From Taeniopygia guttata (taxonomy: Eukaryota > Chordata > Aves > Passeriformes > Estrildidae), in contig NC_133064.1 in NCBI RefSeq assembly GCF_048771995.1, forward strand, positions 25,275,001 through 25,339,000: DNA of 64,000 bases, read 5' to 3'. Shown piece by piece: positions 1 through 10,810 of the stretch (positions are counted from its first letter, which is position 1; every line of letters begins with the position of its first letter). The notes under the pieces were generated by a model. It did not search any database and was not told the DNA's origin. It was given only the letters and a program-made list of their open reading frames with translations. The position numbers and the translations under genes were made by a program.

Positions 1-305
1 GGTTTTGCTATGGGCATTAGGAGAAATCTCTGTATCAGTATCCCTGGTCCTTATGGGAGATTTTGACTTCCCAGACATAAACTGGGAATATCACTCTGAG
101 CATATCCTAGAAATTCTTGAAGTTTGTAGGAGATAACTTCTTGCCACAGATACTCAGTGAGCCAACTAGAAAAGATGCCCTCTGAGACTTGCCATTTGTG
201 AATAAAAGACTCATGGAAGACGTGGAGGTAGGTAGGTTGCTTGGTCTCAGTGATCATTAAATGGTTGAGTTTACAATTTGCAATGAAATAAGAAAAAAGG
301 AGATC
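1..305 (+). mobile_element. CR1-like LINE ORF2 endonuclease fragment
   Basis: One frame reads MGDFDFPDINWE from position 52, which resembles the GDFN-P-D-W stretch of the CR1 endonuclease domain. The following bases still translate, with stops and frame breaks, into the downstream part (the GCLGHSDHEMVEF-type block is decayed around 235-275). Only part of the endonuclease is in the window and it is cut on the right by an LTR at about 311. CR1 is the main LINE of birds and reptiles, which supports an avian source. It is non-functional. Confidence 0.75.
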
Positions 306-310
306 AGAGC

Positions 311-1178
311 TGTGTCCTGGTTCTGGCTAGGACAGGGTTAATTTTTGCAGTAGCTAGGAGAGGCATGGCCAGAACCCTGAGGTTATTCTATATCACCTCC
401 CAAACAAAGGAGGTGGAGGGGAATGAGCCCTTCTAGTGGGGCTGTTGATGGGCTGTGTGGTCGGGGAAGTGCAGGAAAGCACTGGGTTCTGCATGGTGAG
501 CACTCGTGAAACATTCACCTATCTTGTACACTCTGTTATTAATATTGTTATTACTCTTTGTTTCTTATCTCATTGCTGTTTCTAGTAAATTTTTTTATCT
601 CAGCCTCATAACTTAGGATTTAGCTTTTATATTTTTCAGATCCTGTACTGCTTTAGTGTATAACGCTAAAACTCCATAGCCTGTCAGCCACTGTTCTTCC
701 ATTTTATTCAGACAAAACAATACCTCTCAAGGCTTGAAACTCAAGGACACCTTATTGTCTCAGGCCCCGAGAGATGTAAACAACAGTGAATTGAGGGGGA
801 CAAGCTTGGAGTAAATTATTTCATTACCTGAAACTGTAATTGGAGGATTAACCCCGATATGTAAATGGACCAAACTTATAACTGTATGAAAAACTCATGA
901 CCGTCGTCCATCTTGGGTGTAGCTCCTTTGAGGATTTTGACTGCCCAAGGTGTACCTATAGAAGACCTTTAATACCTGGTTTTATTCTCTTAATTTTGTC
1001 TAGACTCTGTTTTAGGTAGCCACTACAAGGCATCAAACCTGTAATCTTTACCTTTTGTGCCTCCAATTCTCATCTCCAGCCTGCTGCAGGAGGAGAGGGA
1101 GTGAGCCAGCAGCAAATAGTTTGGAGTGTTTCAGTGGAAATACATAACTAGGGAATACTATTCCTAAACCACACAAGT
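311..1178 (+). mobile_element. ERVL-type solo LTR, split by another LTR
   Basis: The left part (311 to about 625) begins TGTCCTGGTTCTGGCTAGGA and resembles the abundant avian ERVL LTR, with a T/A-rich stretch near 540-600. The right part (about 1050-1178) has the typical end of the same LTR: a GGAGAGGGAGTGAGCCAGC block followed by a terminal segment resembling GGGTTAAACCACAACA. The middle, about 630-1045, is unrelated and is listed separately as an insertion. Family assignment is from memory of the consensus; the joint positions are approximate. Confidence 0.55.
630..1040. mobile_element. LTR-like insertion inside the ERVL LTR
   Basis: This segment interrupts the ERVL LTR. It contains a block (ATATGTAAATGGACCAAAC, then CCATCTTGGGTGTAGCTCC) that I associate with a passerine LTR, and ends near CTACAAGGCATCA. 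I could not find a clear target-site duplication, so the ends are uncertain. Confidence 0.4.
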
Positions 1179-1234
1179 TGCTACCTGTGGCATCTCACCC
1201 TGAAGGGGAAGGGAGCACTCAAGATTTGTAGATG

Positions 1235-2450
1235 ACCATGTATCTTGGTTTGAAAAGACAGGTGTCTGCTAAGGAAGGCAGGAGTCTCCCCTGAAATGGA
1301 AAATGTAAACCTTCTCCCTCTGAATTATTATAATTTTGAAATTAAAAGGCTCTCAGGCAAACATATGGGAACAGGAATAAAAGTTCTTTACTAGGAAAAC
1401 TAAGAAAAATACAAATGCAATAGTACAAACAAAAAAAACCCCACTGACAGAGTCAGAATATGACCTGACACCCTGTGGGTCAGGGTGGTGCTAGCAGTCA
1501 TATTAAATGGTGGCTGCAGTCCTCTTGGAGTGCCAGGTGTGGTCCTGCTGAAGCAATGATCCTGTAGAAGGGTGTAGTTTTCCTCTGAAGGTCCAGTGGT
1601 GGTGTAGATGGGCCTGGCCTTCCTCTGGGAATCCAGTGGACAAGACAGTTTCTCCTCTGGGAATCCAGTTGGAAAAGGCTGGCTGTGGTCTTCCAAATCT
1701 GTTGCCGTGCGAGATCGGCTCCGGGCGGACGCCTGCGGGCATGCATGGCGGGGGGGGGGGGGGTAGAGAAGGTGGCCGCTTTCCCCTCGTCTCTGCGAGG
1801 ATCAGTCCACGTGGGAATAGACGAAATGGCGACACGGGACTCGGGTGCAAACACGTGTTTATTGTGGGAGCATGTTCCCCGAGACACCGGGGGAGCGAGC
1901 GGGGGGGCCTCGGTTATATTGTGTGCAGGGGGCGGGGGGGAACCTGAGTCGTGGCCAATGGGACGGGAGGCAGGGGACGGGGGACGGGGGCAGGGGACAG
2001 GGGCAGGGAAACCCCGGGGGCTGCAACGGGAAAGCCGCGGGGGGGGGGGGGGGCAGGGACAGCCCGTGTGGTGAGGGGAAAGGCGGGGGGGGGGCGGGGG
2101 ACAGGGACCGGACCGCATGGTGAGAGGGAGTGATAAGGGAACAAAAGGTTGGGACAAGGGACCGCGGGGGGGAAGGGGGAGTGAGGGGGGGGGGGAAGAA
2201 GAGAAAATTACAAATCCTACACAAATCTCTGATTATATCCAGGTAGGAATGCTTGGCTCCTCCCTCTGAGTGGAGCTTCTCACAATGGGATGATTTAATT
2301 TTATCAGTCATGCAGTGAGATTCAATGGCCCATTAACAGAAGACATCTCCCCAGAGGGAGGATTGGTTGTGGAAGAGATAAAGAAAACTGCCCAATTAAC
2401 AGAAGATAACTGCTCCATCTCAAACAGGAATGGAATACACATACCCATTT
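1235..2450. mobile_element. Passerine LTR split by a G-rich LTR
   Basis: The left part (about 1235-1699) starts TCTTGGTTTGAAAAGACAGG and holds several near-repeats of TCCTCTGGGAATCCAGT. The right part (2213 to about 2450) continues the same LTR with GCAGTGAGATTCAATGGCCC and a twice-repeated AATTAACAGAAGATA-type block. Between them sits the LTR at 1700-2212. The orientation of the outer LTR is not settled. Confidence 0.5.
1700..2212 (-). mobile_element. G-rich solo LTR, minus strand
   Basis: The insertion starts TGTTGCCGTG and ends TTACA on the plus strand, and both sides carry AATC (1696-1699 and 2213-2216; CAAATC if six bases are allowed). Read on the minus strand it has a TATAA-type box (complement of about 1911-1917) and AATAAA (complement of TTTATT near 1857-1862) in the expected order. 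The plus strand contains many runs of 6-14 G (1748-1763, 2039-2052, 2187-2196). Confidence 0.65.
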
Positions 2451-2502
2451 CCAACCTAAGACACCATGACATGAGGAAATTGAGACTCCACAACCAGCGG
2501 GT

Positions 2503-3060
2503 TTGTGAAGTAGGTATGCTTATTCAGCACTGGGTGCATGGTGGGGGACCGGGGGCGAGGGGCGGGGGGGGGGGAAGGGGGATCACTCCAGCACAAACAC
2601 ATGCATGCCAAACAGCCAAACAGAGCAGGTGCTCTGTTTATATGCACTTAAGATCATACATATTTATGAAAGTTTCAACATCACCTATACATATTCATGA
2701 CCTATCCCCCACCTGCTCTCGCTTCGTATGTTAATCAACCTTTCATTGTTCTGTGCTTGTGCACTATCTTCTGGTGGTCTCAGGCAGGGGACACTGAATG
2801 AAGAAAGTAGTCATCCTGACGATGTCCTCCGGATTAACCTGGTCCTTGTGCGGGCTCTCTTGGTGTCTGGTCATCCTTCAAGGCCTCTGGCCACAGTCCA
2901 AACTAAAGATCATTTTTACCTGCTTTATCAGTCTTAAACTATAGGCAAAATCCTGTTGTTGCATAGCAAAGGATTATCTGTTCTTAATACACTTGATTAC
3001 ACAGTAAACTATAGTCTCATAAGCTTAGTTATAGGCTCCTTATATCGCTCATAGTCAAAA
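2503..3060 (-). mobile_element. Probable solo LTR, minus strand
   Basis: The segment begins TGTGAAGTAGGTATGCTTAT and, on the minus strand, shows a TATA-like GTGCATATAAACAGAGCAC (complement of about 2632-2650) followed by an AATAAG-like signal near 2520. No coding sequence is seen. The right end merges into the (GGAA)n tract, so its boundary is unknown. Confidence 0.4.
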
Positions 3061-3116
3061 AGGAATGACACAAGTCAGGGGATCAGGAAGGAAAGAAGAG
3101 AGAGAAGGAGAGGGAA

Positions 3117-3388
3117 AGAGAGGGAGGGAGGGAGGGAGGGAGGGAGGGAAGGAAGGAAGGAAGGAAGGAAGGAAGGAAGGAAGGAAGGAAGGAAGGAAGG
3201 AAGGAAGGAAGGAAGGAAGGAAGGAAGGAAGGAAGGAAGGAAGGAAGGAAGGAAGGAAGGAAGGAAGGAAGGAAGGAAGGAAGGAAGGAAGGAAGGAAGG
3301 AAGGAAGGAAGGAAGGAAGGAAGGAAGGAAGGAAGGAAGGAAGGAAGGAAGGAAGGAAGGAAGGAAGGAAGGAAGGAAGGAAGGAAGG
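3117..3388 (+). repeat. (GGGA)n/(GGAA)n microsatellite
   Basis: About seven GGGA units are followed by roughly 60 uninterrupted GGAA units. The homogeneity implies recent expansion. Open frames on both strands here (Lys/Glu/Gly/Arg or Leu/Pro/Ser repeats) are artefacts of a stop-free tetramer. Confidence 0.98.
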
Positions 3389-3633
3389 ATCCTCAAACAG
3401 AGGTTATGTCCAAAAAGGAGACAGATGAGTCCTGTAACTTTATTCAAATAAAGGGAGAGGTCATGGGCATTTCCCATGGGGTCTCTCAAATTGTTAGAGG
3501 ATGCAGTCTCCTTTTCATCCTAATTTCCCAGCAGCATTTCCCTCTCTTTCCCCATTGTCTAAGGTACTTGAGAGGTACAGACTTCCCGAATCACCTAATA
3601 CAGACCCCCTTCTAATGTGTACCTGTAGTAGCG
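3389..3633 (-). mobile_element. Possible LTR fragment
   Basis: No coding sequence is recognisable. On the minus strand there is an AATAAAG signal (complement near 3441-3451) and unique sequence of LTR-like composition, running into the H 3' LTR. This is weak evidence and may be simple intergenic sequence. Confidence 0.25.
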
Positions 3634-4549
3634 TGGGGTTTAGATGGTGGTTGCTGCTACCGATATTCCCCAGTAAGCATCTCCTGTGGACAATCTGCTT
3701 GGGTAACAGAAGCTAGGGACTTCTTATAATATAAGGGAAACTGGACAGGACAAACGCAGATCGAGCCAATATGGTTAATGCTACGTTCTCCGTTTATAAG
3801 GTGGCAGTTTATATACACTTCAATATAGTTTACAAATTGTGAGCACTCTACCATTGGTCAGCAAACATTGTTTGCCTTTGCCTTAAGGTGGCTAGAGCTT
3901 CACACTGCAGACCCATACCAATTCACACTCAGAAAACCCATCAACACTGTGGTCACCTTAACATAATTTCTAACTGCGCCACAACTAGTTTCTTACTATG
4001 TCAAAGGCTTCAAAGGCCTCTCCAAGGCCGATTATCTGAGGCCTAGACTGGGGGTGGCTCAACCTCCACTCTAAATATAAATCGTGTCCTCTCTCTTCTC
4101 AGAAATCCGGTAACAGGTAACCATTCAGGCAAAGCAGTCAAGTCCACACACACCACACTCACCACGGGTAGCTCAGCGAAGAGAGGCAGAAGGGCCTTTT
4201 GTATGGTCAGTTCTAGCGAGGTTTATTTCAGCATGCCAATGGGAAACCAGAGACAAAAGATGAGACAATGTGCTGTGAACAAGCTTAAGTATGGGAGGGC
4301 ATGAGGGTGGTGCAAAGGGCAGGGCAAAGGGCAGCAACCTGTAGGGGGAATGAGGGATGAATAATTGGGGTGGGCAGGATCAACTGGCCAATGGGGGAGG
4401 CATTCTGATGTAGATTAGCAATACTGCTGCAGAGCACCATGAGGAAGTCCTTTCTGTTCTCCCAGGTGGGGAAAGACTCTATGGTAAGTCTCTCCAAGGC
4501 AGTGCTCTGGGGATTTCCCTGAGGGGGAAAGATTCAGAGGATTCCACAT
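3634..4549 (-). mobile_element. Provirus H 3' LTR (class II-like), split
   Basis: On the minus strand this LTR starts TGTGGAATCC right after a polypurine tract and ends near the complement of 3634. Its end is homologous to the LTRs at 38455-38911 and 50979-51436: all share a GCAGCAGCACCCACCA-like terminal block and a GAATGTTTACCCA-like block. It is interrupted by an LTR of another family at 3708-4115. AATAAA on the minus strand lies at the complement of about 4220-4226. Confidence 0.65.
3708..4115 (-). mobile_element. Solo LTR, family X copy 1
   Basis: This 408-bp LTR is flanked by a perfect 6-bp duplication GGTAAC (3702-3707 and 4116-4121). On the minus strand it has a TATAAACTGCC-type TATA box and an ACGGAGAACG block near the poly(A) region. 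It is homologous to 37394-37808 and 61441-61816. It sits inside the H 3' LTR. Confidence 0.8.
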
Positions 4550-4578
4550 GTACCCCCTCCCTTTTTCTTTTTCCTTGT
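4550..4578 (-). other. Polypurine tract of provirus H
   Basis: On the minus strand, an A/G run of the form AAAAAGAAAAAGGGAGGGGG lies just before TACA and the LTR start TGTGGAATCC. This is the expected primer site for plus-strand DNA synthesis and fixes the orientation of H. Confidence 0.65.
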
Positions 4579-4819
4579 GTCCCTGTTCTTTTTCTTCAAA
4601 TCCAGGGATTTAACACAGTCTTGAGTGAGTAACAGTCTGTGTCAAGTAGTGGAATCCCTATGGAATTTATGGATCCCTCCCCATTGCTTCTTTCACCTCT
4701 CTGTATCTGGCTTTATCTACCAGAAGACCCACAGTTTGTTTGTAAGGACACCTGCTCATTCCTTTCAATCCCTCCTCTTCCTATTTTGTCAATAAGTGTC
4801 TTTACAAACTTTAGTTATC

Positions 4820-6115
4820 AATTATTTTCTGTTCCTGGCTCTTTTTTGATTTTGCGATTATTTTCAGTGACATAATTTTCTGTGCTTTTGTAGCAATTGC
4901 TGGGTCTATAGGCATGGCTACTACCTGCATCCCCTTGATCACATGTTGAATAAGTCATACTAAGCAAGGTATCATGCATGGTAAAAAGATTAGAGTTGCT
5001 ATATCACATAATAGGAAAAAAAGCATTAGTTTAACCCATAGTTTACCAGGTAACCAAAACACAAGTCCCATTCCCATCATTTCCACATTTGGACTGGTAC
5101 ATAAGCTAACTTTCTTATTCCCTTTGTTATTTGTTTCACAACTTTTCCATTGTTATCTATTTGCAAAGAGCAGTTTGAGTAATTTTATTTTCCACACACC
5201 CCCTTCTTCTGCTAATAGATAATCTAATACCATCCGATGCTGAAATATTGCATTTCTCATCTGAGTGGATTGGTCAGCAAGAAGGTCAAGAGCTGTAGCT
5301 GTGTGGTTGGTTATTATTTCAAAGACAGCTCGTAACCTAATTATCCGATTTAAATTATAAATGGGTTCTCTGGCACCTGATATTAATTCATTAAGATTAC
5401 ATGTGGCTGATCCATGGTGGTGTATGATTCACTCAGGTGGCCATTGATCTTTTCTTCACTTTTGGGTTCTCCCTCCAGCCAGGGATGCATCAATTGACTG
5501 CTTTTCTCAAATTAGATCATCATATACCTTGATTCCTAAGTTATTTCCCTGAACCCGTGGTAGCAAAAAGAACAGCGGTCTAATATATGCTACATAACAT
5601 ATCCCTGACCAGTTTGGAGGCAACCTGCGATAAACATGTTGGCCACAAATCCCATAATGCCTTTTCAAAGCCCAGGTCCTGTTGGCAAAAGGGCCTTCCC
5701 AAATTTCATCATCAATTGGTGGGTCAAAATACAGCTTGCTTCCTGGGCCTAATGGTCTTCCAGCAATAGTTGCCTCACAATAAGAATCACAATATTTGCA
5801 TTTCCAAGCTCTCACATGGTGTTTCCACCCACAGTTACATCCCAGTTTTGTTTTGTTAGATCTAGACCAGAACTTATTCAAAAGGGTTCGAGTTCTGTTC
5901 TGGTGTTGCCACTTCCACTGATAGTCATGGACAACATGTACCCTACTTGTGGAATTATCTTGAGGGCAGGTTAAAAACAGGTGGTCAAAAAAACCTGTCC
6001 CCCCCGCCCTTGCTTTACAGCCTTCAAAATCCCTTCAGTAATTATGGTAGGAACACCTTACCCAGTGTTATGAACACATATTATGTTGTTGGCTTTTCAC
6101 AAACATTAGGACGAA
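4820..6115 (-). pseudogene. env: Provirus H env remnant (SU C-terminus and TM)
   Basis: On the minus strand this encodes part of a retroviral envelope glycoprotein. The best frame (5881 to 5507) is rich in cysteine and tryptophan and holds an N-glycosylation motif (NRTW) and the end of the surface subunit; the subunit junction follows, where the basic cleavage site is degraded and preceded by an in-frame stop. Downstream, transmembrane-subunit sequence continues in broken frames, including a leucine-rich heptad region (around 5230-5330) and a cytoplasmic-tail-like segment near 4880-4960. The upstream SU part (5890-6115) is also broken. Style is alpha/beta-retrovirus-like rather than gamma-like. 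The rest of H upstream is missing and provirus A begins here. Confidence 0.65.
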
Positions 6116-6701
6116 TGTTATGGGTATAATATTAAATGACTTTGCTTTTATTTCTGCTATTTACAAAAACTTACACATAGTAGTAGTGGTAGCTGATATA
6201 GTTAGGAGTGAACTGTCTGGTCGGGATAACATCCAGTGAACATGTAATGAAGACCCTATTGATAGGTCAACTATAAGCATCTGCTGTCTGAAGAAAGTAT
6301 GGACCAAGGCCCAGACTGGAAGCAATAAGGAAAAGGAGCCAAAACCACAGCCAATAAACACACATGCTCTAAAAAGGCGGACCCAAGGAGGGGCAATGTA
6401 AAATAGTTCCTGGAAAATGTCAATTAGTTTATGCATATGCATAAGGGTCTATGAATATGCAATGGGCTGATTAAATGGAAAAGGTATTTAAGGGGTATCC
6501 CCGAAGGTGAAGGTGTGATCTTGGCTAAGTGCCAAGATCCACCCAGCTGCAATCTTTGCTTTACTGTCTTTTGTCTCCTATTTTCCTTTATTAAACTTTT
6601 TAAATTTTCACAGGAGTGAACATGTTTTTTATCTCTCCCAGGATTAACACCTCGCCTCCGAGACCCCAGGGGACACAGAGAGGGGGGCACACTCCACCCC
6701 A
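6116..6701 (+). mobile_element. Provirus A 5' LTR (class I)
   Basis: The right end is set by the leader start at about 6702; the left end is inferred from where H env homology stops. It contains a TATA-like GGTATTTAAG near 6480, a short inverted repeat TTGGCTAAGTGCCAAG near 6522-6537, and an ATTAAA poly(A) signal in TTTATTAAACTTTTT near 6588-6602. No matching 3' LTR of A remains in the window. Confidence 0.55.
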
Positions 6702-7597
6702 CTTTGGCGGCCTCACTCACTTCTTCTGGCGTGGATCAGTGGTTGAAGGTAGAACACCCAGTGGAAAAAAGGAGACACATAAAACAAAGAAAAAGGAAAA
6801 AGGCTCCCTAAACTGCGGTAGCCCCAAAATTCTTCTGCACAAAGACTCAAAGAAAAGAGAATTGTAAGTATTCTTGCAGGAGGGCAGGTATGGGGGGGAT
6901 GAGTGTGTGTGTGAATGAGACAAGGGCTGGTTATCCCAGACCTGTGAAGTAAGTGAGGAGTCTCCCTCACTGCAGTTCCGTCTTTTCGTGAGAAAAACGG
7001 CCAGTAAAGACACAAAACAAGAGATAAAAGGAGTGAGAGAATCCCCCGGGGTAACTGGGACTAGGTTTTAGGGAAGGAGTAGGACCCCTTGGAGAGAGGG
7101 AGCCAAGGGTTTTCCTGGTACAATCCACTGGGAAAGCGGGATAAAAAGTGGAGGGGGTCCCTAGGAATTCTGCTGGATTGAGGGCTAAACATGCTCAAGA
7201 GCATCCAGGTTGAACAAAATTCCACTGGACTGAGGATATGCCCAAGAACATCTGGGGTTGGCCAATAATATTTTGAGATTTTATAATACCCGTGGGTGGA
7301 TATCAATAAGTGACTTGAGAACAAAAGTACCTTATTTCTGTGTTGTCCTGTTGTAATAGTGAGTGAGACAGACATAATAAAGAAATAAAAGTGAGTGTGA
7401 ATGGAGGAAAGTATATGTAATGTATGTTGTTGATTTTAGGGTTAACATTACTTTCTGGAAGGAAGTGTTTTACATTGTGGGGAGTGGGTGGTTTTCTGTG
7501 TTGTGGGGAGTGGGTAAAATTCGAGTGGTTAGGAAGCTGGAAACGGGCTAGGGACAAACAGATAGAACACTGAAAAGAAAATAAATTTTTTTAAAAA
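6702..7597 (+). other. Provirus A leader
   Basis: About 900 bases between LTR and gag. A primer-site candidate TGGCGGCCTCACTCACTT begins at 6705, but I cannot match it to a tRNA. The rest is A/G-rich and has no supported gene; the short frames on the minus strand across 6713-7557 are not supported. Confidence 0.5.
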
Positions 7598-9204
7598 ATG
7601 GGACAGAGAACTAGTAAGTCAGCTTCCGGGAAAGGAGGGAGTAAAAGGGTGCTAGCAGATGTACCCCAAGATAGTCCTCTGGGAATGATGTTAGCTAACT
7701 GGGATATTGAGCCTTGTACAAGAAAAAAGGATAAAGTAAAAAATGATTCAGTATTGTATGATAGAATGGACAAAAATGAAATAAGACCCGACCATGTTTA
7801 TTGGCCTAGATATGGTTCCTTTGAGGGTTGGATTTGCCCAGCCTTAAACAGGTTTGTAAATTCTCAAGAACAATTTAATCTGGAAGAGGGAGAATATGCT
7901 GCATGCTGGACAGGAGACATGGAACCCCTGGAAATAAAAGTTTTTAAAAAAAAACCCCAAAAACAGAGCAAGAAGAAAAAAAGGAAGAAAAGGGCTGGGA
8001 CCCCTTGGAAATGTTACGTCCCCCACTCCCACTAGTTCCCCCAGCTCAGGATCTTCTGGCCACCTCAGTCCCAGCCGCACCAGGGTTCCCACCTGCGGCG
8101 GGTCCTGCCGCCTCGCTTGTGGCCACTCCATCCACGCCGACACCAGCCACGCTGGACACTGCTGCTCTGGCTGCCATGGACCTCGTGCACACCATCCACG
8201 CCCCGGTTTGGTTTCCACTGGAAGACTCTGCCCCTTTGGCAGTTACGGCTATGGTCTCTGCCTCTGGCCTCCCCCCCCCACCCCGGGAGGACTCAGCCTC
8301 TCAGCCTCGGTGCTGACTCCCATCCCCAACCCCCTTTCTCTGGCAGCCCCATCCACCTCCGCCCAGGCCGCAGTTCCCTGGGGAACGACAGCTCCTGCTG
8401 TTCAAGGGAACTCCCTCCTTAAAGGAGGCTACCATACCAAAATACAAGAAGCTCAGTTAAAAAGCAGCCTAATAATCTCTCCCCAGATGATTAGAGCTGA
8501 TGGAATGAGAATTTGGGAAAGGGAGAATCAACAAGGTCTACCAGGGGACCAGAAAATGGCAGTTGCATGTCCTAACTGGAATCAAAATCAAGAGGCTGGG
8601 CGGGGACATATGAATGATTATTGTAATCTGATAATTAGAGGAATAAAAGACGCAGCACCCCAAGGGCAAAATGTTAAAAGGATGTTTGAGGGACAAGAGG
8701 GAAAAGAAGAAACCCCAACTGAGTGGTTAGAGAGGCTCCAAAAGAATATGAAACAATACTCTGGAATAGACCCTGAGACTATAGCAGGGCAAGCCCTATT
8801 GCGAGTTAATTTTGTCACTCATGCCTGGCCGGAAATTCAAAAAAAGCTGGAAAAAATGGAGGACTGGCATGATAAACCCTTAAATGATCTATTAAAATAA
8901 GTGCAAAGGGTTTATGTATGGAGAGCTGAAGAAAAAGCCAAAGTGGATGCAAAGATTATGATAGCCACAATGCGACAAAGTAATTTCCAGAGGAATTTAA
9001 ATTCGCCAAGTACCATCCCCCAAACATTCAGGTTTTAAAGAAAGGGAAAAGGGAAGAAATAAAATCCTGGCACAATCAAAATTCCAGGAGCAATCTAGAA
9101 TTGCCTGCTATTATTGTGGGGAAGAAGGGCAGTATAAGAGGGAATGCCCTCACCTAAAAAAGGATCTGAAAATTTTTCAAGCGATACACCCAGAAGAGGA
9201 ATAG
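7598..9204 (+). pseudogene. gag: Provirus A gag (gammaretrovirus-like)
   Basis: Gag builds the particle from matrix, capsid and nucleocapsid. The start MGQRTSKS at 7598 has the Gly-2 myristoylation signal. Matrix runs to about residue 120 and is clearly homologous to gag of C2 at 20747. It is followed by a basic Lys-rich stretch and a frame-broken Pro/Ala-rich linker (8005-8420), then capsid (about 8430-8900, ending at an in-frame TAA) and a nucleocapsid zinc knuckle at 9107-9150 reading CYYCGEEGQYKREC, where the usual His is Gln. The gag frame closes at UAG 9202-9204, in frame with the protease that follows. At least two frameshifts and internal stops make it non-functional. Confidence 0.85.
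9202..9204 (+). promoter_or_regulatory. Gag-Pol UAG readthrough site of A
   Basis: The gag stop TAG is followed directly by GGAGGTCATGGG and then by protease sequence in the same frame. Gammaretroviruses such as MLV express Pol by suppressing a UAG in just this UAG-GGAGGUCA context. The match is strong, although the downstream pseudoknot was not folded. Confidence 0.75.
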
Positions 9205-9953
9205 GGAGGTCATGGGCTCTATTTTCTGGGGGACAAATACCATCTAGAGCCTTTGATAACTTTAAAAGTGGGCCCCCAAGAGGAGGAATTAGAATTTATA
9301 GTTGATACTGGGGCAGAGAGAACTTGTGTGGTAAATATCCCTAAGGGATGTGATGTCAGTAATGACACTGAAGGTAACAGGAGCAAAAGGAGAGGGGTTT
9401 AAAGTCCCTGTCATCAAAAATGTGGTAATTGAAGGGGAAACTAGAATAGGGATGGGGGATGTCCTATTAGTTCCTGGACCAGGCAGCAACTTATTGGGGA
9501 GAGACTTAGAGGTGCAACTAGGAATAGGGGTCATACCAGAAGAAGGAAAGATGACAGGTAAAGTGTTAAAACTGGGCCAAGAAGATGAGGAAAAGATAAA
9601 CAAAGAGGTTTGGGCTGGGGAAGGAAATAGGGGGAGGCTGAATATTGACCCCATAAGGGTCACGATTGAGAGAGAAGAATGTCCCATACATGTCCGTCAG
9701 TACACAATATCCTTAGAAGAAAGAGAAGGCTTAAAGCCGGTAACAGAAGAATTGATAAAAGATGGGACATTGGAACCTTGTATGTCTGGTCATAACACCC
9801 CCATTCTCCCAGTAACAAAATAGGATGGGAGTTATAGGTTACTACAGGACCTAAGGGAAGTTAACAAGAGAACTCAGACCTGTTACCCAGTGGTACCCAA
9901 TCCCTATACTCTTTTAAGTAAAGTCCCACTCTTGCATCAGTGGTTTAGTGTGG
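9205..9953 (+). pseudogene. pol: Provirus A protease and N-terminal RT
   Basis: The protease active-site motif VDTGAERT is at about 9300-9323. A frameshift near 9348 precedes the rest of the protease (flap region, then LLGRDLEVQLG at about 9494-9526) and the RT N-terminus (LEPCMSGHNTPILPV, then an in-frame stop at 9822). RT continues to QWFSVV and is cut at 9953 by provirus B; it resumes at 36841 with VVDLKDAFW. The two sides share TTAGTGTGG. Confidence 0.85.
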
Positions 9954-10388
9954 TGTGGGAATATGCCCCCTGTTGACGGAGAAAACAAGTTACCCTTTGT
10001 CCCCTTAAAAAGGAAAAAAGCCCAGAAGTTTCTCTCCTCAATTTGGTTAAAAGACACCTCATAGGACCTTGGGCACTTCACCTCAAACTTAAGGATAGCT
10101 AATTGGACGGGAGCCAAAAAGTCCCGCCTAATCAATTCACTAGAAAAGACAAGAACAAAAGAAGTTAATCACTTTTGTGAAGAGGTTTAGCAGGAGCAAG
10201 AACCTCTTGCCCTGAGTCAGCTTTCTCTGTAAAGAGCTTTTTTTTTTCCTTTTATTAAACTTTTTGTTTCCAACACTGTCACAGGAGCCATCCTGCTTCT
10301 TTTATGCCACCTGAGGTAGCTGAGCTATCAAGGGTATAATGCTTATCTCTAAGAGCTTATAAGACCAAGCTCGAAAAGAGAAAAAGCA
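9954..10388 (+). mobile_element. Provirus B 5' LTR
   Basis: 435 bp, from TGTGGGAATATG to AAAAAGCA. A TTTTATTAAACTTTTTG poly(A)-signal region lies near 10250. The match to the 3' LTR at 36402 is almost base for base, with few substitutions and small indels. Confidence 0.85.
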
Positions 10389-10810
10389 TTATTTGGTGCT
10401 TGGACAGGATTTCTCATATTGAGGGACACTCTTCAGGATATTTTTTTATTGGCCCTCGATCAAAATAGGACATTTTTCCTTGGTCTGGCGTTTTGGGGAG
10501 CAGGCCTGCGACTGGGGTTTTGTGGCATCAAAAACAAAAGAAACATCCAGGTTACGGAGGATCTGAGGCCATTAGAGGGGGTCTCAGACTGAAAGCTTCG
10601 AGCTGGTGAGAAGGGGCTCAAACCGAGCTGGTGAGAAGGGGCTCAAACCGGGATGGGCTAGAGAATGTGCTGCAAAGTCCTAAGGACATCTTCAGAGAGA
10701 GATCTGAGACTGGCTGAGCCAAGGCTGAGACACTGCTGCCTTTCCAGACCCAGGGAGGAGACTAAGGACGACAGCTTGTCTGAAAACCATCATTTGGTGA
10801 GTAAGAAAGA
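10389..10810 (+). other. Provirus B primer site and leader
   Basis: The primer-site candidate TGGTGCTTGGACAGGATT starts at 10394, six bases after the LTR; I cannot name the tRNA. The leader holds a tandem duplication of a 24-bp unit (GAGCTGGTGAGAAGGGGCTC...) near 10598-10650. No gene is seen. Confidence 0.6.

Noticed and set aside
3055-3489. Open frames over the (GGAA)n tract (Lys/Glu/Gly/Arg and Leu/Pro/Ser repeats)
   Set aside because: A stop-free tetramer repeat; no homology outside it.
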